Assembly: GCA_028697875.1 (NCBI GenBank)
Contig: JAQVEQ010000062.1
Location: 1 to 13,774, forward strand
Direction of reading: 5' to 3'
From: Novosphingobium sp.
GTDB taxonomy: Bacteria; Pseudomonadota; Alphaproteobacteria; Sphingomonadales; Sphingomonadaceae
DNA length: 13,774 bases
How positions within the stretch are numbered: the first letter of the stretch is position 1; each line of letters starts with the position of its first letter. Below are positions 1 through 6,754 of this stretch, piece by piece. Made by a program: the position numbers and the translations under genes. The notes below the pieces were generated by a model that was given only the letters and a program-made list of their open reading frames with translations, searched no databases and had not been told where the DNA came from.

Positions 1-442
1 GCTTCATGAAGGGATAGGCCGCGACCAGTGCCAGGCTGCCCAGCGCCACCGTCTGCGCTTCCCAGCGCAATTGCAGCAGGACGGCCAGACCGGCGAGGCA
101 CAGCGCCACCAGCCAGGCCCAGGCCAGCTTGCCATCCACCCGCCCGCTCGCCACCGGACGGCTGGCCGTGCGCGCGACCTGCCGGTCGAGATCGGCATCG
201 ACGATGTCGTTATAGACGCAGCCCGCCCCGCGCATGGCGATGCTGCCGAGCAGGAACCAGCCCAGCAGCGCCCATTGCGCGCCCGCGCCCGTCAGCCATG
301 TGCCCCAGACGCAGGGCCAGAACAGCAGCCACCAGCCGATCGGCCGGTCGAACCGGGCGAGTTGCGCAAGGTCGCGCGGCAATTGCGGCAGGCGGGCAAC
401 GAAACCGCGATGTTCGCTGTCGGGGACGATGGCGTCGGTCAT
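1..442 (-). CDS. ubiA: 4-hydroxybenzoate polyprenyltransferase, 5' part (runs off the left edge)
   Basis: UbiA is an inner-membrane prenyltransferase that attaches the polyprenyl tail to 4-hydroxybenzoate in ubiquinone synthesis. The 147 visible residues include the family's N-terminal RPIGWWLLFWPCVWGTW segment (33-49) and the first Asp-rich, Mg-diphosphate-binding motif NDIVDADLD (78-86), followed by the usual ASRPVASGRV stretch (93-102). Hydrophobic segments lie near 36-50, 57-75 and 108-124. The second Asp-rich motif would lie beyond the edge. The ATG at 440-442 is fixed by a perfect AGGAGG five bases upstream. The gene diverges from rsmE across only 38 bp, so the two must share promoter space. 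Codon use matches the neighbours. Family assignment is firm; the substrate (4-hydroxybenzoate rather than another aromatic acceptor) is inferred from motif match and gene order. Confidence 0.95.
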   Translation of the reverse strand, partial: MTDAIVPDSEHRGFVARLPQLPRDLAQLARFDRPIGWWLLFWPCVWGTWLTGAGAQWALLGWFLLGSIAMRGAGCVYNDIVDADLDRQVARTASRPVASGRVDGKLAWAWLVALCLAGLAVLLQLRWEAQTVALGSLALVAAYPFMK

Positions 443-447
443 GCTTG

Positions 448-453
448 CCTCCT
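448..453 (-). promoter_or_regulatory. Ribosome binding site of ubiA
   Basis: AGGAGG on the minus strand, five bases before the ubiA ATG. This full anti-Shine-Dalgarno match settles the start codon and suggests efficient translation. Confidence 0.75.
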
Positions 454-480
454 AGCTTGCGGCGCGAGTAGTGGAAAGGG

Positions 481-1224
481 ATGCCTGCCACTCCCGCCTG
501 GCCTCCGAAAAGCGCCCCGCGCCTGTTCGTTCCCGGACCGCTGGCCGAAGGCGCGCACTGCGCGCTGGACGGGCAACAGGCCTATTACCTCGCCCGTGTC
601 ATGCGCGTCGCGCCGGGCGATGCGGTGGTCCTGTGCGATGATGCCACGGGCGAATGGGCCGCCCGCGTCGCCTCCGCCGGCAAGCGCGACGTCGTGCTTG
701 ACGTGGTGGAGCGCCTGCGCCCGCGCGAGGACGTGCCCGATTTCTGGCTCTGCCCCGCCCTGCTCAAGAAGGACCGCTTCGACACGGTGCTGGAAAAGGC
801 CGCCGAACTGGGCGTCGCGCGGATTCAGCCGGTGCTCACCCGCCGCTGCGTGGCCGACAAGCTCAACCCCGAACGTGCCCGCACCATCCTGACCGAAGCG
901 GCCGAACAATGCGCCCGCACCGCCCTGCCCGAACTGGCCGAGCCGATGAAGCTCGACCGCCTGCTGCGCGAATGGCCGGAAGACCGGACGCTGTTCTTCG
1001 CCGACGAACTGGGCGGCGAGCCCGCTGCTGCCAGCGTCGCCGCCACCAAGGGCCCCGCGGCCTTGCTGGTCGGTCCGGAAGGCGGGTTCGACGATGCCGA
1101 ACGCGAAGCGATCCGCGCCATGCCCACGGCCCGGCCGATCACGCTCGGCCCGCGCATCCTGCGGGGCGAGACCGCCGCGATCGCCGCCACGGCGCTGTGG
1201 ATGGGCATTGCAGGCGACTGGTAA
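481..1224 (+). CDS. rsmE: 16S rRNA (uracil(1498)-N3)-methyltransferase RsmE
   Basis: RsmE uses S-adenosylmethionine to methylate N3 of U1498 in 16S rRNA. The 247-residue protein has the expected length. An N-terminal RNA-binding (PUA-like) part begins at RLFV (14-17). It is followed by a SPOUT-type domain with LLKKDRFDTVLEKAAELG (94-111), EAAEQCAR (139-146), the cofactor-knot motif VGPEGGF (197-203) and LGPRILRGETA (222-232). An in-frame TAG at 469-471 and no other start codon before the conserved core leave ATG 481 as the only credible start. A purine-rich GGAAAGGG abuts that ATG, closer than a normal Shine-Dalgarno. It sits between ubiA (divergent) and gshA (same strand, 54 bp on), an order I recall from other alphaproteobacteria. 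Confidence 0.95.
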   Translation: MPATPAWPPKSAPRLFVPGPLAEGAHCALDGQQAYYLARVMRVAPGDAVVLCDDATGEWAARVASAGKRDVVLDVVERLRPREDVPDFWLCPALLKKDRFDTVLEKAAELGVARIQPVLTRRCVADKLNPERARTILTEAAEQCARTALPELAEPMKLDRLLREWPEDRTLFFADELGGEPAAASVAATKGPAALLVGPEGGFDDAEREAIRAMPTARPITLGPRILRGETAAIAATALWMGIAGDW

Positions 1225-1278
1225 CGGATGGTGCAAATAGTGCTTCCCTCCGGCCCCTTGCTTGCCTAACGGCCTTTC

Positions 1279-2649
1279 ATGAGCACGCGCACCGCGTCAG
1301 GCGGAGAGGACCCCCTGATCGAAAGCCGCGACCAGCTGGTCGCACCGATGGTTGCTGGCGAAAAGCCGCCCGCCGACTGGCGCATCGGGACCGAGCACGA
1401 GAAGCTGGTCTTCAAGCAGGACGACAAGCACGCCCCCTCCTACGACGAAGCCTGCGGCATCCACGACATGCTGATGGCGCTGACCGAATTCGGCTGGGAA
1501 CCGATCGAGGAAAACGGCACGGTCATCGCCATGCAGGGCGCGGACGGGACGGTCAGCCTCGAACCGGCGGGCCAGCTCGAACTGTCCGGCGCGCCGCTGG
1601 AAAACCTGCACGAAACCTGCTGCGAAACCGGCCGCCACCTGCAACAGGTCAAGGCGATCGGCGAACGCTGCGGGCTGGGCTTCCTTGGCCTCGGCATGTG
1701 GCCGGACAAGACCCGCGAAGAATTGCCGGTCATGCCCAAGGGGCGTTACGCGATCATGCTGCGGCACATGCCGCGCGTGGGCAGCCTCGGCCTCGACATG
1801 ATGCTGCGGACCTGCACCATCCAGGTCAATCTCGACTATTCCAGCGAAGCCGACATGGTGAAGAAGTTCCGCGTCGGCCTGGCGCTGCAACCGCTGGCCA
1901 CGGCACTGTTCGCCAATTCGCCCTTCACCGAAGGCAAGCCCAACGGCTACCTGTCCTACCGCAGCCATATCTGGTCGGACACCGACCCGGCGCGGACCGG
2001 GATGCTCCCTTTCGTGTTCGAGGACGGCTTCGGCTACGAACGCTATGTCGACTACATGCTCGACGTGCCGATGTATTTCGTCGTCCGCGACGGCAAATAT
2101 ATCGACGCGGCGGGCCAGAGCTTCCGCGATTTCCTGAAAGGCGAACTGCCCGCGCTGCCCGGCGAACTGCCGACCGAAGGCGATTGGCAGGACCATCTTT
2201 CCACCGCCTTCCCGGAAGTGCGGCTGAAAAGCTTCCTCGAAATGCGCGGGGCCGACGGCGGCCCGTGGAACCGCATCTGCGCCCTGCCCGCCTTCTGGGT
2301 CGGCCTGCTTTACGACGGCGGCGCGCTCGACGCCGCGTGGGACCTGGTCAAGGACTGGTCGATGGAAGAGCGCGAAGCGCTACGCAACGCGGTGCCGGAA
2401 CTGGCGCTCGACGCGCCGCTGCCGGGCGGCGGGAAGCTGGCCGACATCGCGGGCCAGGTGCTCGACATCGCCGGCGCCGGACTGGCCGCGCGCAACCGGC
2501 TCAACAGCAGCGGCGACAACGAAACCGGCTTCCTCACCCCCCTGCGCGAGATCGTCGCCTCCGGCAAGGTTCCCGCCCAGGTCCTGCTGGACAAGTATCA
2601 CGGCGAATGGGGCGGCGACATCGGCCGCGTCTACGAGGAAAGCTTCTGA
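1279..2649 (+). CDS. gshA: Glutamate--cysteine ligase (plant/alphaproteobacterial type)
   Basis: This cytoplasmic enzyme makes gamma-glutamylcysteine from glutamate, cysteine and ATP, the first step of glutathione synthesis. The 456 residues match the length of the plant-like class found in alphaproteobacteria. Visible family motifs are GTEHEK (37-42, carrying acidic metal/ATP-site residues), SLEPAGQLELSGAP (93-106), LRTCTIQVNLDY (176-187), FANSPF (211-216) and RSHIWSDTDPAR (228-239). The ATG at 1279 gives the STR...GxEDP...SRDQLVAPM N-terminus I remember from close relatives, although no clear Shine-Dalgarno precedes it. The next gene begins one base after the stop, suggesting a shared transcript. 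No truncation or frameshift is seen. Confidence 0.95.
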   Translation: MSTRTASGGEDPLIESRDQLVAPMVAGEKPPADWRIGTEHEKLVFKQDDKHAPSYDEACGIHDMLMALTEFGWEPIEENGTVIAMQGADGTVSLEPAGQLELSGAPLENLHETCCETGRHLQQVKAIGERCGLGFLGLGMWPDKTREELPVMPKGRYAIMLRHMPRVGSLGLDMMLRTCTIQVNLDYSSEADMVKKFRVGLALQPLATALFANSPFTEGKPNGYLSYRSHIWSDTDPARTGMLPFVFEDGFGYERYVDYMLDVPMYFVVRDGKYIDAAGQSFRDFLKGELPALPGELPTEGDWQDHLSTAFPEVRLKSFLEMRGADGGPWNRICALPAFWVGLLYDGGALDAAWDLVKDWSMEEREALRNAVPELALDAPLPGGGKLADIAGQVLDIAGAGLAARNRLNSSGDNETGFLTPLREIVASGKVPAQVLLDKYHGEWGGDIGRVYEESF

Positions 2650-2650
2650 T

Positions 2651-2950
2651 ATGCTTCTCGTGGCAGACCATTTCCGTCTCCCGCCCGAGCAGCTCGAGAA
2701 CGTCCGCCCGTTGATGCGACGTGTGGTGGATGAAACCCGGCGGGAAGCTGGGTGCCTTGCCTATTCCTACGCCGAGGACGTGAACGAACCAGGCCTGATC
2801 CGCGTGAGCGAGGCATGGGAGAGCGCCGAAGCGCTCGAAGCGCATTTCGCGACACCGCATATGAAACAATGGATCGAGGAACGCGCCCGTTTCGCCTTCT
2901 CCGGCCGGGACATCACTCGTTACGACGTAACCGGAGCGACCAGACTCTAA
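2651..2950 (+). CDS. Antibiotic biosynthesis monooxygenase (ABM)-fold protein, putative quinol monooxygenase type
   Basis: The 99-residue protein fits the small ABM/YgiN-like ferredoxin-fold family: an N-terminal strand (VADHFRL), a helix with the VxPLMRRVVDETRREAGCLAYSY pattern split over residues 18-40, a central strand RVSEAWESAEALEAHFATPH (56-75), and a final helix and strand. The pattern of GCLAYS, then a WES strand and HxxTPH, is typical. Such proteins act as dimers, as cofactor-free quinol oxygenases or as stress proteins; the substrate here cannot be read. GAGGAA inside the end of gshA, ten bases upstream of the ATG, serves as ribosome binding site, and the one-base gap to gshA implies co-transcription. 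A link to redox or thiol protection is only inferred from this position. It converges with the next gene, one base between the stop codons. Confidence 0.85.
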   Translation: MLLVADHFRLPPEQLENVRPLMRRVVDETRREAGCLAYSYAEDVNEPGLIRVSEAWESAEALEAHFATPHMKQWIEERARFAFSGRDITRYDVTGATRL

Positions 2951-2951
2951 A

Positions 2952-4262
2952 TCACTCCGCCGGCTGCAATTCCGGTCCGCGCGGCTTGAAGAAATTGCCC
3001 AGCCGGGCCAGCGACCGGGTGATGAAAGCGTTCTCGGCCATCCAGGCGTAGTATTCGCGGTACTTCGCATCCGCCGCCAGCAGGTGCTTTTCCTCGGTCC
3101 GGGCGCGCCAGTAATAGATCGCGCTGACGATCGCCATGATGACCGTGTTGCGCACCATGTCGGTGAACGAACCGCTGGTCACGAAAAAGGGCAGCGTCGA
3201 CATCCACCAGAACAGGTTCTTCGACAGATAGGCCGGATGGCGCGTCAGGCGGTAGGGTCCGTTGGTCAGAATGCCGCGATAGGTCAGGTTGGAGAAGCGG
3301 ATGCCGAACGCGACCGTCGCCCAGGCATAGATGCCCGTCAGCACGACCAGGATCGCGCCCCACCCCCACAGCAGCGCGGTATGGCCCTGGAACCAGTAGG
3401 CCCAGTCGGCCGTGTTCACATGATAGTCGAGCACGTCGCCACTGTTCATCAGCAGGAACGGAGGGTAGCACAGCAGGGCCGACAGCCAGCCGCCGAGAAA
3501 GGGGTTGGCGGTGCGGATCTGCGCATCGAGCGGCTTGAGCGTCAGCAGGTAGCCGACCATCGCGATCTGCACGTCGACCATGAACATCATGTTGATCAGG
3601 AACATGCAGAAGGCCACCGGATTGCCCAGTGCCGCGCCGATATTCACGCTGGCCGCGACCTGCCAGCCCGCCGGCAGGATCGAGAACATGAACGCGATGA
3701 AGAAGCCCTTCACCGCCCAGCCGCGCAAGTGGTGGCGCACTTCCGCCGGGTCGTAGGGCTCGCGCCCGATCAGCATGGCCCCGAAATGCCAGGCCTGATC
3801 GCGCGGATTGACCAGATAGCGGTCGAGCCACAGGACATAGGGAATGGACAGCAGCACCAGGGGAATGCTCAGCGTGCCCAGCACGTCCATGGCGAACAGG
3901 TAATTGCCGCGCCAGTACCAGCGCGCGATGCAATAGATCGCCGCGATCACCGCCCAGGTCGCCCACAGCCCGGCCAGCTTGGTGATCGACGTCTCCAGCG
4001 CCACCGAGAGCGGACGGGGTTTGCCCCAGTCGATCCCGGTCGAGGCCCGGCGATGGACCTTGTCCACCCGCAGGGACCACAGGACCATGGGTATGCCGGA
4101 AAAGAACAGCGCCATCAGCGCCGCATAAGGGCCATCCAGCGGCCCCATCATGCCGGTAAGGCCCAGCATCGGCGCAATTGCGGGCCAGCTGCGGCAGATA
4201 ATCAGCCAGACGAACAGCCCGGCCAGGCCAGCCAGGCCAACGCCCGCGGATACGTCGCTCAT
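2952..4262 (-). CDS. Polytopic membrane protein with isoprenylcysteine O-methyltransferase (ICMT)-like C-terminal domain
   Basis: The 436-residue protein is almost entirely membrane-embedded, with hydrophobic segments near 8-23, 46-63, 96-114, 121-145, 184-206, 212-243, 255-272, 294-319 and 350-385. The last ~110 residues carry the ICMT/PEMT signature: GPYRLTRHPAYL (335-346) and an RxxTEEKHLL motif (386-395) followed by YREYYAWM (401-408). In that superfamily these bind S-adenosylmethionine and the methyl acceptor at the membrane. Bacterial ICMT-like proteins are usually near 200 residues, so the N-terminal half is an added membrane domain. The acceptor is unknown and no isoprenylated protein is evident. 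ATG 4262 directly precedes the first hydrophobic segment. ATG 4310 is an in-frame alternative adding 16 residues with weaker GC3; neither has a clear ribosome binding site. It lies 176 bp downstream of bamB. Confidence 0.8.
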   Translation of the reverse strand: MSDVSAGVGLAGLAGLFVWLIICRSWPAIAPMLGLTGMMGPLDGPYAALMALFFSGIPMVLWSLRVDKVHRRASTGIDWGKPRPLSVALETSITKLAGLWATWAVIAAIYCIARWYWRGNYLFAMDVLGTLSIPLVLLSIPYVLWLDRYLVNPRDQAWHFGAMLIGREPYDPAEVRHHLRGWAVKGFFIAFMFSILPAGWQVAASVNIGAALGNPVAFCMFLINMMFMVDVQIAMVGYLLTLKPLDAQIRTANPFLGGWLSALLCYPPFLLMNSGDVLDYHVNTADWAYWFQGHTALLWGWGAILVVLTGIYAWATVAFGIRFSNLTYRGILTNGPYRLTRHPAYLSKNLFWWMSTLPFFVTSGSFTDMVRNTVIMAIVSAIYYWRARTEEKHLLAADAKYREYYAWMAENAFITRSLARLGNFFKPRGPELQPAE

Positions 4263-4355
4263 CGGCGGGCTACCGGCGGAGCTATGCGGCTTTTCCAGTG
4301 GCTGTCCCATCGGCTGGGGGCCTAGAGGAAAAGGGTTAAGGAGAGCGTAACGGGT

Positions 4356-4380
4356 CAGGCCGGCGGGGCCGCTTGCCTGT
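4356..4380 (-). terminator. Possible imperfect stem-loop downstream of bamB
   Basis: CAGGC and GCCTG arms enclose an inner CGGC-GGG-GCCG stem, with a three-base bulge on one side. It sits in the 128-bp gap (4311-4438) between bamB and the next minus-strand ORF limit. There is no adjacent T-run on the minus strand, only a mildly pyrimidine-rich stretch further on, so a role as terminator is weakly supported. The rest of that gap holds nothing I recognise. Confidence 0.25.
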
Positions 4381-4438
4381 GCCCCGCCCCCTTCATGCGT
4401 CCTGTATGCGTCCGGCCCGGAGCGCGCCGGAATGCCGG

Positions 4439-5782
4439 TTAACGGAACGCGGTGATCTTGCCGTCGTCGTTCAGGACGTAGAGCATCCGGTTGGCGATGA
4501 CCGGCGGCAACGAGACGGACGAGCCCAGATCGGCATATTCGCTCGCCGTGCCGTCGCCGACACTGACCGCATAGAGCTTGCCGCGCGAGTTCGCGACCCA
4601 CAGCCGGTTGCCCGCGAGGACGGGGCCGGTCCAGAAGATCTGCCCTTTGCGGTCCTTCGCATCCTTCCATTCGCGCAGCTGCGTGATCCAGCGCACCTTG
4701 CCGCTCGTCCGGGCGATCGCCAGCAGCCGGGCATCGTCGGTCAGAGTGAAGATCCATTCCCCTGCCACGGCCGGGGTCGAGATACCGGCGAGATTGAGTT
4801 CCCACAGGCGCTGGCCGGTGACCAGTTCGTAGGCGGCCATGCGCCCGCCCTGCCCCAGCGCATAGACCTGGCCCGAATCGATGATCGGGTCGGCGTCGAC
4901 ATCGGTCAGCGTGCCGACCTGGGTCGAAATGGACGTGCGCGCCAGCGCGTCCGACCACAGCGTGCGGCCGTTCTCGTAACGGTAGGCGACCAGTTCGCCG
5001 GTGCTGTAACCGGCCACGACAGTGCCCTGGCCCGCCGCGGGCGCAGCCACGCCGAACACGCCGGCCAGCGCCGTGGCGCCCGATTCCTCCCACAGCGGCG
5101 ATCCGTCGCTTGCGTCGAGCGCATGGATCTGGTTGTCCTGCGTCATCACGTAGACCGCGCCGAAAGCGATCGTCGGCGCACCGCGCAGCGGACCGGCGGG
5201 TTTGACCCTCCATATCTCCGCCCCGGTGTTCGCGTCCAGCGCGGCCACTTCGCCGATGCCGTTGGTCGCGTAGACCCGGCCATCGGCATAGCTGACCCCG
5301 CCACCGAAGGCCGAGGCCTTGAGCTTGCCGGGAATTTCGAGCTGCTTCGTCCAGATCTTGCTGCCGGTCTGCGCATCGAAGGCGTGGACGGCGGCGGACG
5401 TGTCGATCGCATAGAGCCGGCCGTTGCCGACCACCGGCGCGGCGGCGAGGCGGCGCTTGTCGCTCGCCCCGGCGATGGAGGCGCTCCACACCTTGGATGG
5501 CGTGGGCGAAAGCGCGAGATGCCCGGACGCCTTGGCCGCTGTCCCGCCAGCCTGCGCCCAGTCCTCGTTGACCCGTTCGGTCGGCAGGACCACCGCGACT
5601 TGCGCCAGCGCCGGGTCGACCTTGGCCCCGCTTTCGATCCGCGACAGAACCGGGATACGGTTGCCGATGGTCGGCGTTTCCGGCTTGTCCTTGCCGCCGA
5701 AGACACCGCAGCCCGCCAGCCCGGACGCCATCAGCATGGCGAGAGGAAGAGCGAGATGGCGGCGTGCGAAGATCCGTTTCAT
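4439..5782 (-). CDS. bamB: Outer membrane protein assembly factor BamB (PQQ-repeat beta-propeller lipoprotein)
   Basis: BamB is a periplasm-facing lipoprotein of the BAM complex, which inserts beta-barrel proteins into the outer membrane. From ATG 5782 the protein is 447 residues. It has a basic N-terminus, a hydrophobic stretch and the lipobox LAGC with the lipidated Cys at 25. Propeller blades follow, each with the LYAID...VHAFDAQTGSKIW or VAALDANTGAEIW type of PQQ/WD-like repeat, roughly every 40-45 residues, ending in LYVLNDDGKITAF. It is somewhat longer than E. coli BamB (392), mainly through a linker after the lipobox. A TTG at 5803 is a possible earlier start, but the ATG has a GAGAGGA upstream and gives a normal signal peptide. 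The yfgM-like gene ends 22 bp upstream, so the two form an operon. In many proteobacteria der follows bamB; here a methyltransferase-like gene does. Confidence 0.93.
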   Translation of the reverse strand: MKRIFARRHLALPLAMLMASGLAGCGVFGGKDKPETPTIGNRIPVLSRIESGAKVDPALAQVAVVLPTERVNEDWAQAGGTAAKASGHLALSPTPSKVWSASIAGASDKRRLAAAPVVGNGRLYAIDTSAAVHAFDAQTGSKIWTKQLEIPGKLKASAFGGGVSYADGRVYATNGIGEVAALDANTGAEIWRVKPAGPLRGAPTIAFGAVYVMTQDNQIHALDASDGSPLWEESGATALAGVFGVAAPAAGQGTVVAGYSTGELVAYRYENGRTLWSDALARTSISTQVGTLTDVDADPIIDSGQVYALGQGGRMAAYELVTGQRLWELNLAGISTPAVAGEWIFTLTDDARLLAIARTSGKVRWITQLREWKDAKDRKGQIFWTGPVLAGNRLWVANSRGKLYAVSVGDGTASEYADLGSSVSLPPVIANRMLYVLNDDGKITAFR

Positions 5783-5804
5783 GGCAGTGCGAAGTCCTCT
5801 CAAA

Positions 5805-6584
5805 TCATTGCGCCTGCGTGGCGGACGGCGCGTTTTCGGCCGCTTTCACGAAGGTTTCGGCATCGGTGATGGCATCGAAGCCCAGCAGGCCGGCAAGCTG
5901 CCGTGCGCGGCTGCGCAGGGTTTCCGGCACGTCCTCGTCCTTGGCGATGGCAGCGAAAAGCGGCCCGGCAAGGTCGTTCTTGCCCTGCTTGAGATAGGCA
6001 GCGCCGACCAGTTCGCCCGCGCTGCCGAACCAGGGATTGCCCGGCACGGCCAGCGGCTTGAGCTTCGCCACGACATCATCCGGCTTCATGGCGTCGAAAT
6101 CGGCGGCGACGGAACGAATGGTGGCGATATCGCGATAGGGGGCCGGTACGTCCTTGTCCCCGGCGACTTCGCTGTAGAGCTTCAGTGCTTCGTCTTTCTT
6201 GCCTTGGTGCAGCGCGATCCCGGCGCGCATCAGCTTGGCCGCCGCCATCGCGCCCGGCGTACCGTCTTCCGCAATCGGCACCAGCGCCTTGTCCGCCGCA
6301 TCGAAATGGCCCGCATCGAGATTGTCGATCGCGCGGACCAGTTCTTCCGAATTCGCTTCCAGCCCCGCTTCCCGGTGTTCGTGCCACCACAGATAGCCGC
6401 CGAACGCGAGCAATCCGGCCGCCACCGCGCTGGCCAGCGGGATGCCGAAACGCTTGGCCGCGCCCATCATCTGGTCGTGCAGCACGGCCTCGTCGACTTC
6501 GCGCAGCAGCGCGTTATCTTCGGCCGCCTTGCGTTCGGCCAATTGATCGGAGCGGGATTGGGGACTGTTCGGTCTGAGGGCCAC
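5805..6584 (-). CDS. YfgM-like tetratricopeptide membrane protein (ancillary SecYEG/BamB-associated factor)
   Basis: YfgM-type proteins are single-pass inner-membrane proteins with a periplasmic TPR-like domain. In E. coli YfgM associates with the SecYEG translocon and periplasmic chaperones, and its gene sits beside bamB, as here. The 259-residue protein has a charged cytoplasmic head (about 1-45, ending LLREVDEAVLHDQMM), one transmembrane helix near 48-64 (IPLASAVAAGLLAFGGYLWW), then helical repeats such as AAKLMRAGIALHQGKKDEALKLY and AGELVGAAYLKQGKNDLAGPLF. I chose GTG 6584 because it gives the MALxP... start I remember from relatives. A TTG at 6614 would add ten residues but lacks a ribosome binding site. 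The 165-bp gap upstream (6585-6749) probably holds the yfgM-bamB promoter, which I could not pinpoint. Confidence 0.85.
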   Translation of the reverse strand: MALRPNSPQSRSDQLAERKAAEDNALLREVDEAVLHDQMMGAAKRFGIPLASAVAAGLLAFGGYLWWHEHREAGLEANSEELVRAIDNLDAGHFDAADKALVPIAEDGTPGAMAAAKLMRAGIALHQGKKDEALKLYSEVAGDKDVPAPYRDIATIRSVAADFDAMKPDDVVAKLKPLAVPGNPWFGSAGELVGAAYLKQGKNDLAGPLFAAIAKDEDVPETLRSRARQLAGLLGFDAITDAETFVKAAENAPSATQAQ

Positions 6585-6708
6585 GCGGGCGCTTTCGCTT
6601 TTCGATTGCCGCAAAAGGGCAGTTGGAACGGATGGGGCTGTTTAGCGGATGGGCCGGTCAATTCAACGGGGAAAGGCACCCTGTCCCCTGCCAAACATGC
6701 CTCCGGCG

Positions 6709-6754
6709 CCTGAACCGGCACTGAAAACGCGAATGACGGGCCCGCCGGTTCAGG
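6709..6754 (-). terminator. 11-bp inverted repeat at the end of the glycosyltransferase gene
   Basis: CCTGAACCGGC (6709-6719) and GCCGGTTCAGG (6744-6754) are perfect complements separated by 24 bases. The right-hand arm includes the glycosyltransferase stop codon (6750-6752), so the mRNA would fold with its stop inside the stem. No T-run follows on the minus strand, so this may be a Rho-independent terminator of poor quality, an mRNA 3'-end stabiliser, or an operator-like site for the yfgM-bamB operon downstream. Confidence 0.5.

Noticed and set aside
909..2714. 601-codon plus-strand open frame
   Set aside because: It overlaps rsmE and gshA in another frame and has the Arg/Pro-rich composition of a high-GC shadow frame.
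2952..5489. Single 845-codon open frame on the minus strand
   Set aside because: Only the part after 4262 (or 4310) reads as a real membrane protein; the rest is antisense-frame shadow over bamB, rich in Arg and lacking family motifs.
4373..6713. Long plus-strand frames opposite bamB and the yfgM-like gene
   Set aside because: They lie antisense to well-supported genes, have no recognisable motifs and show shadow composition.
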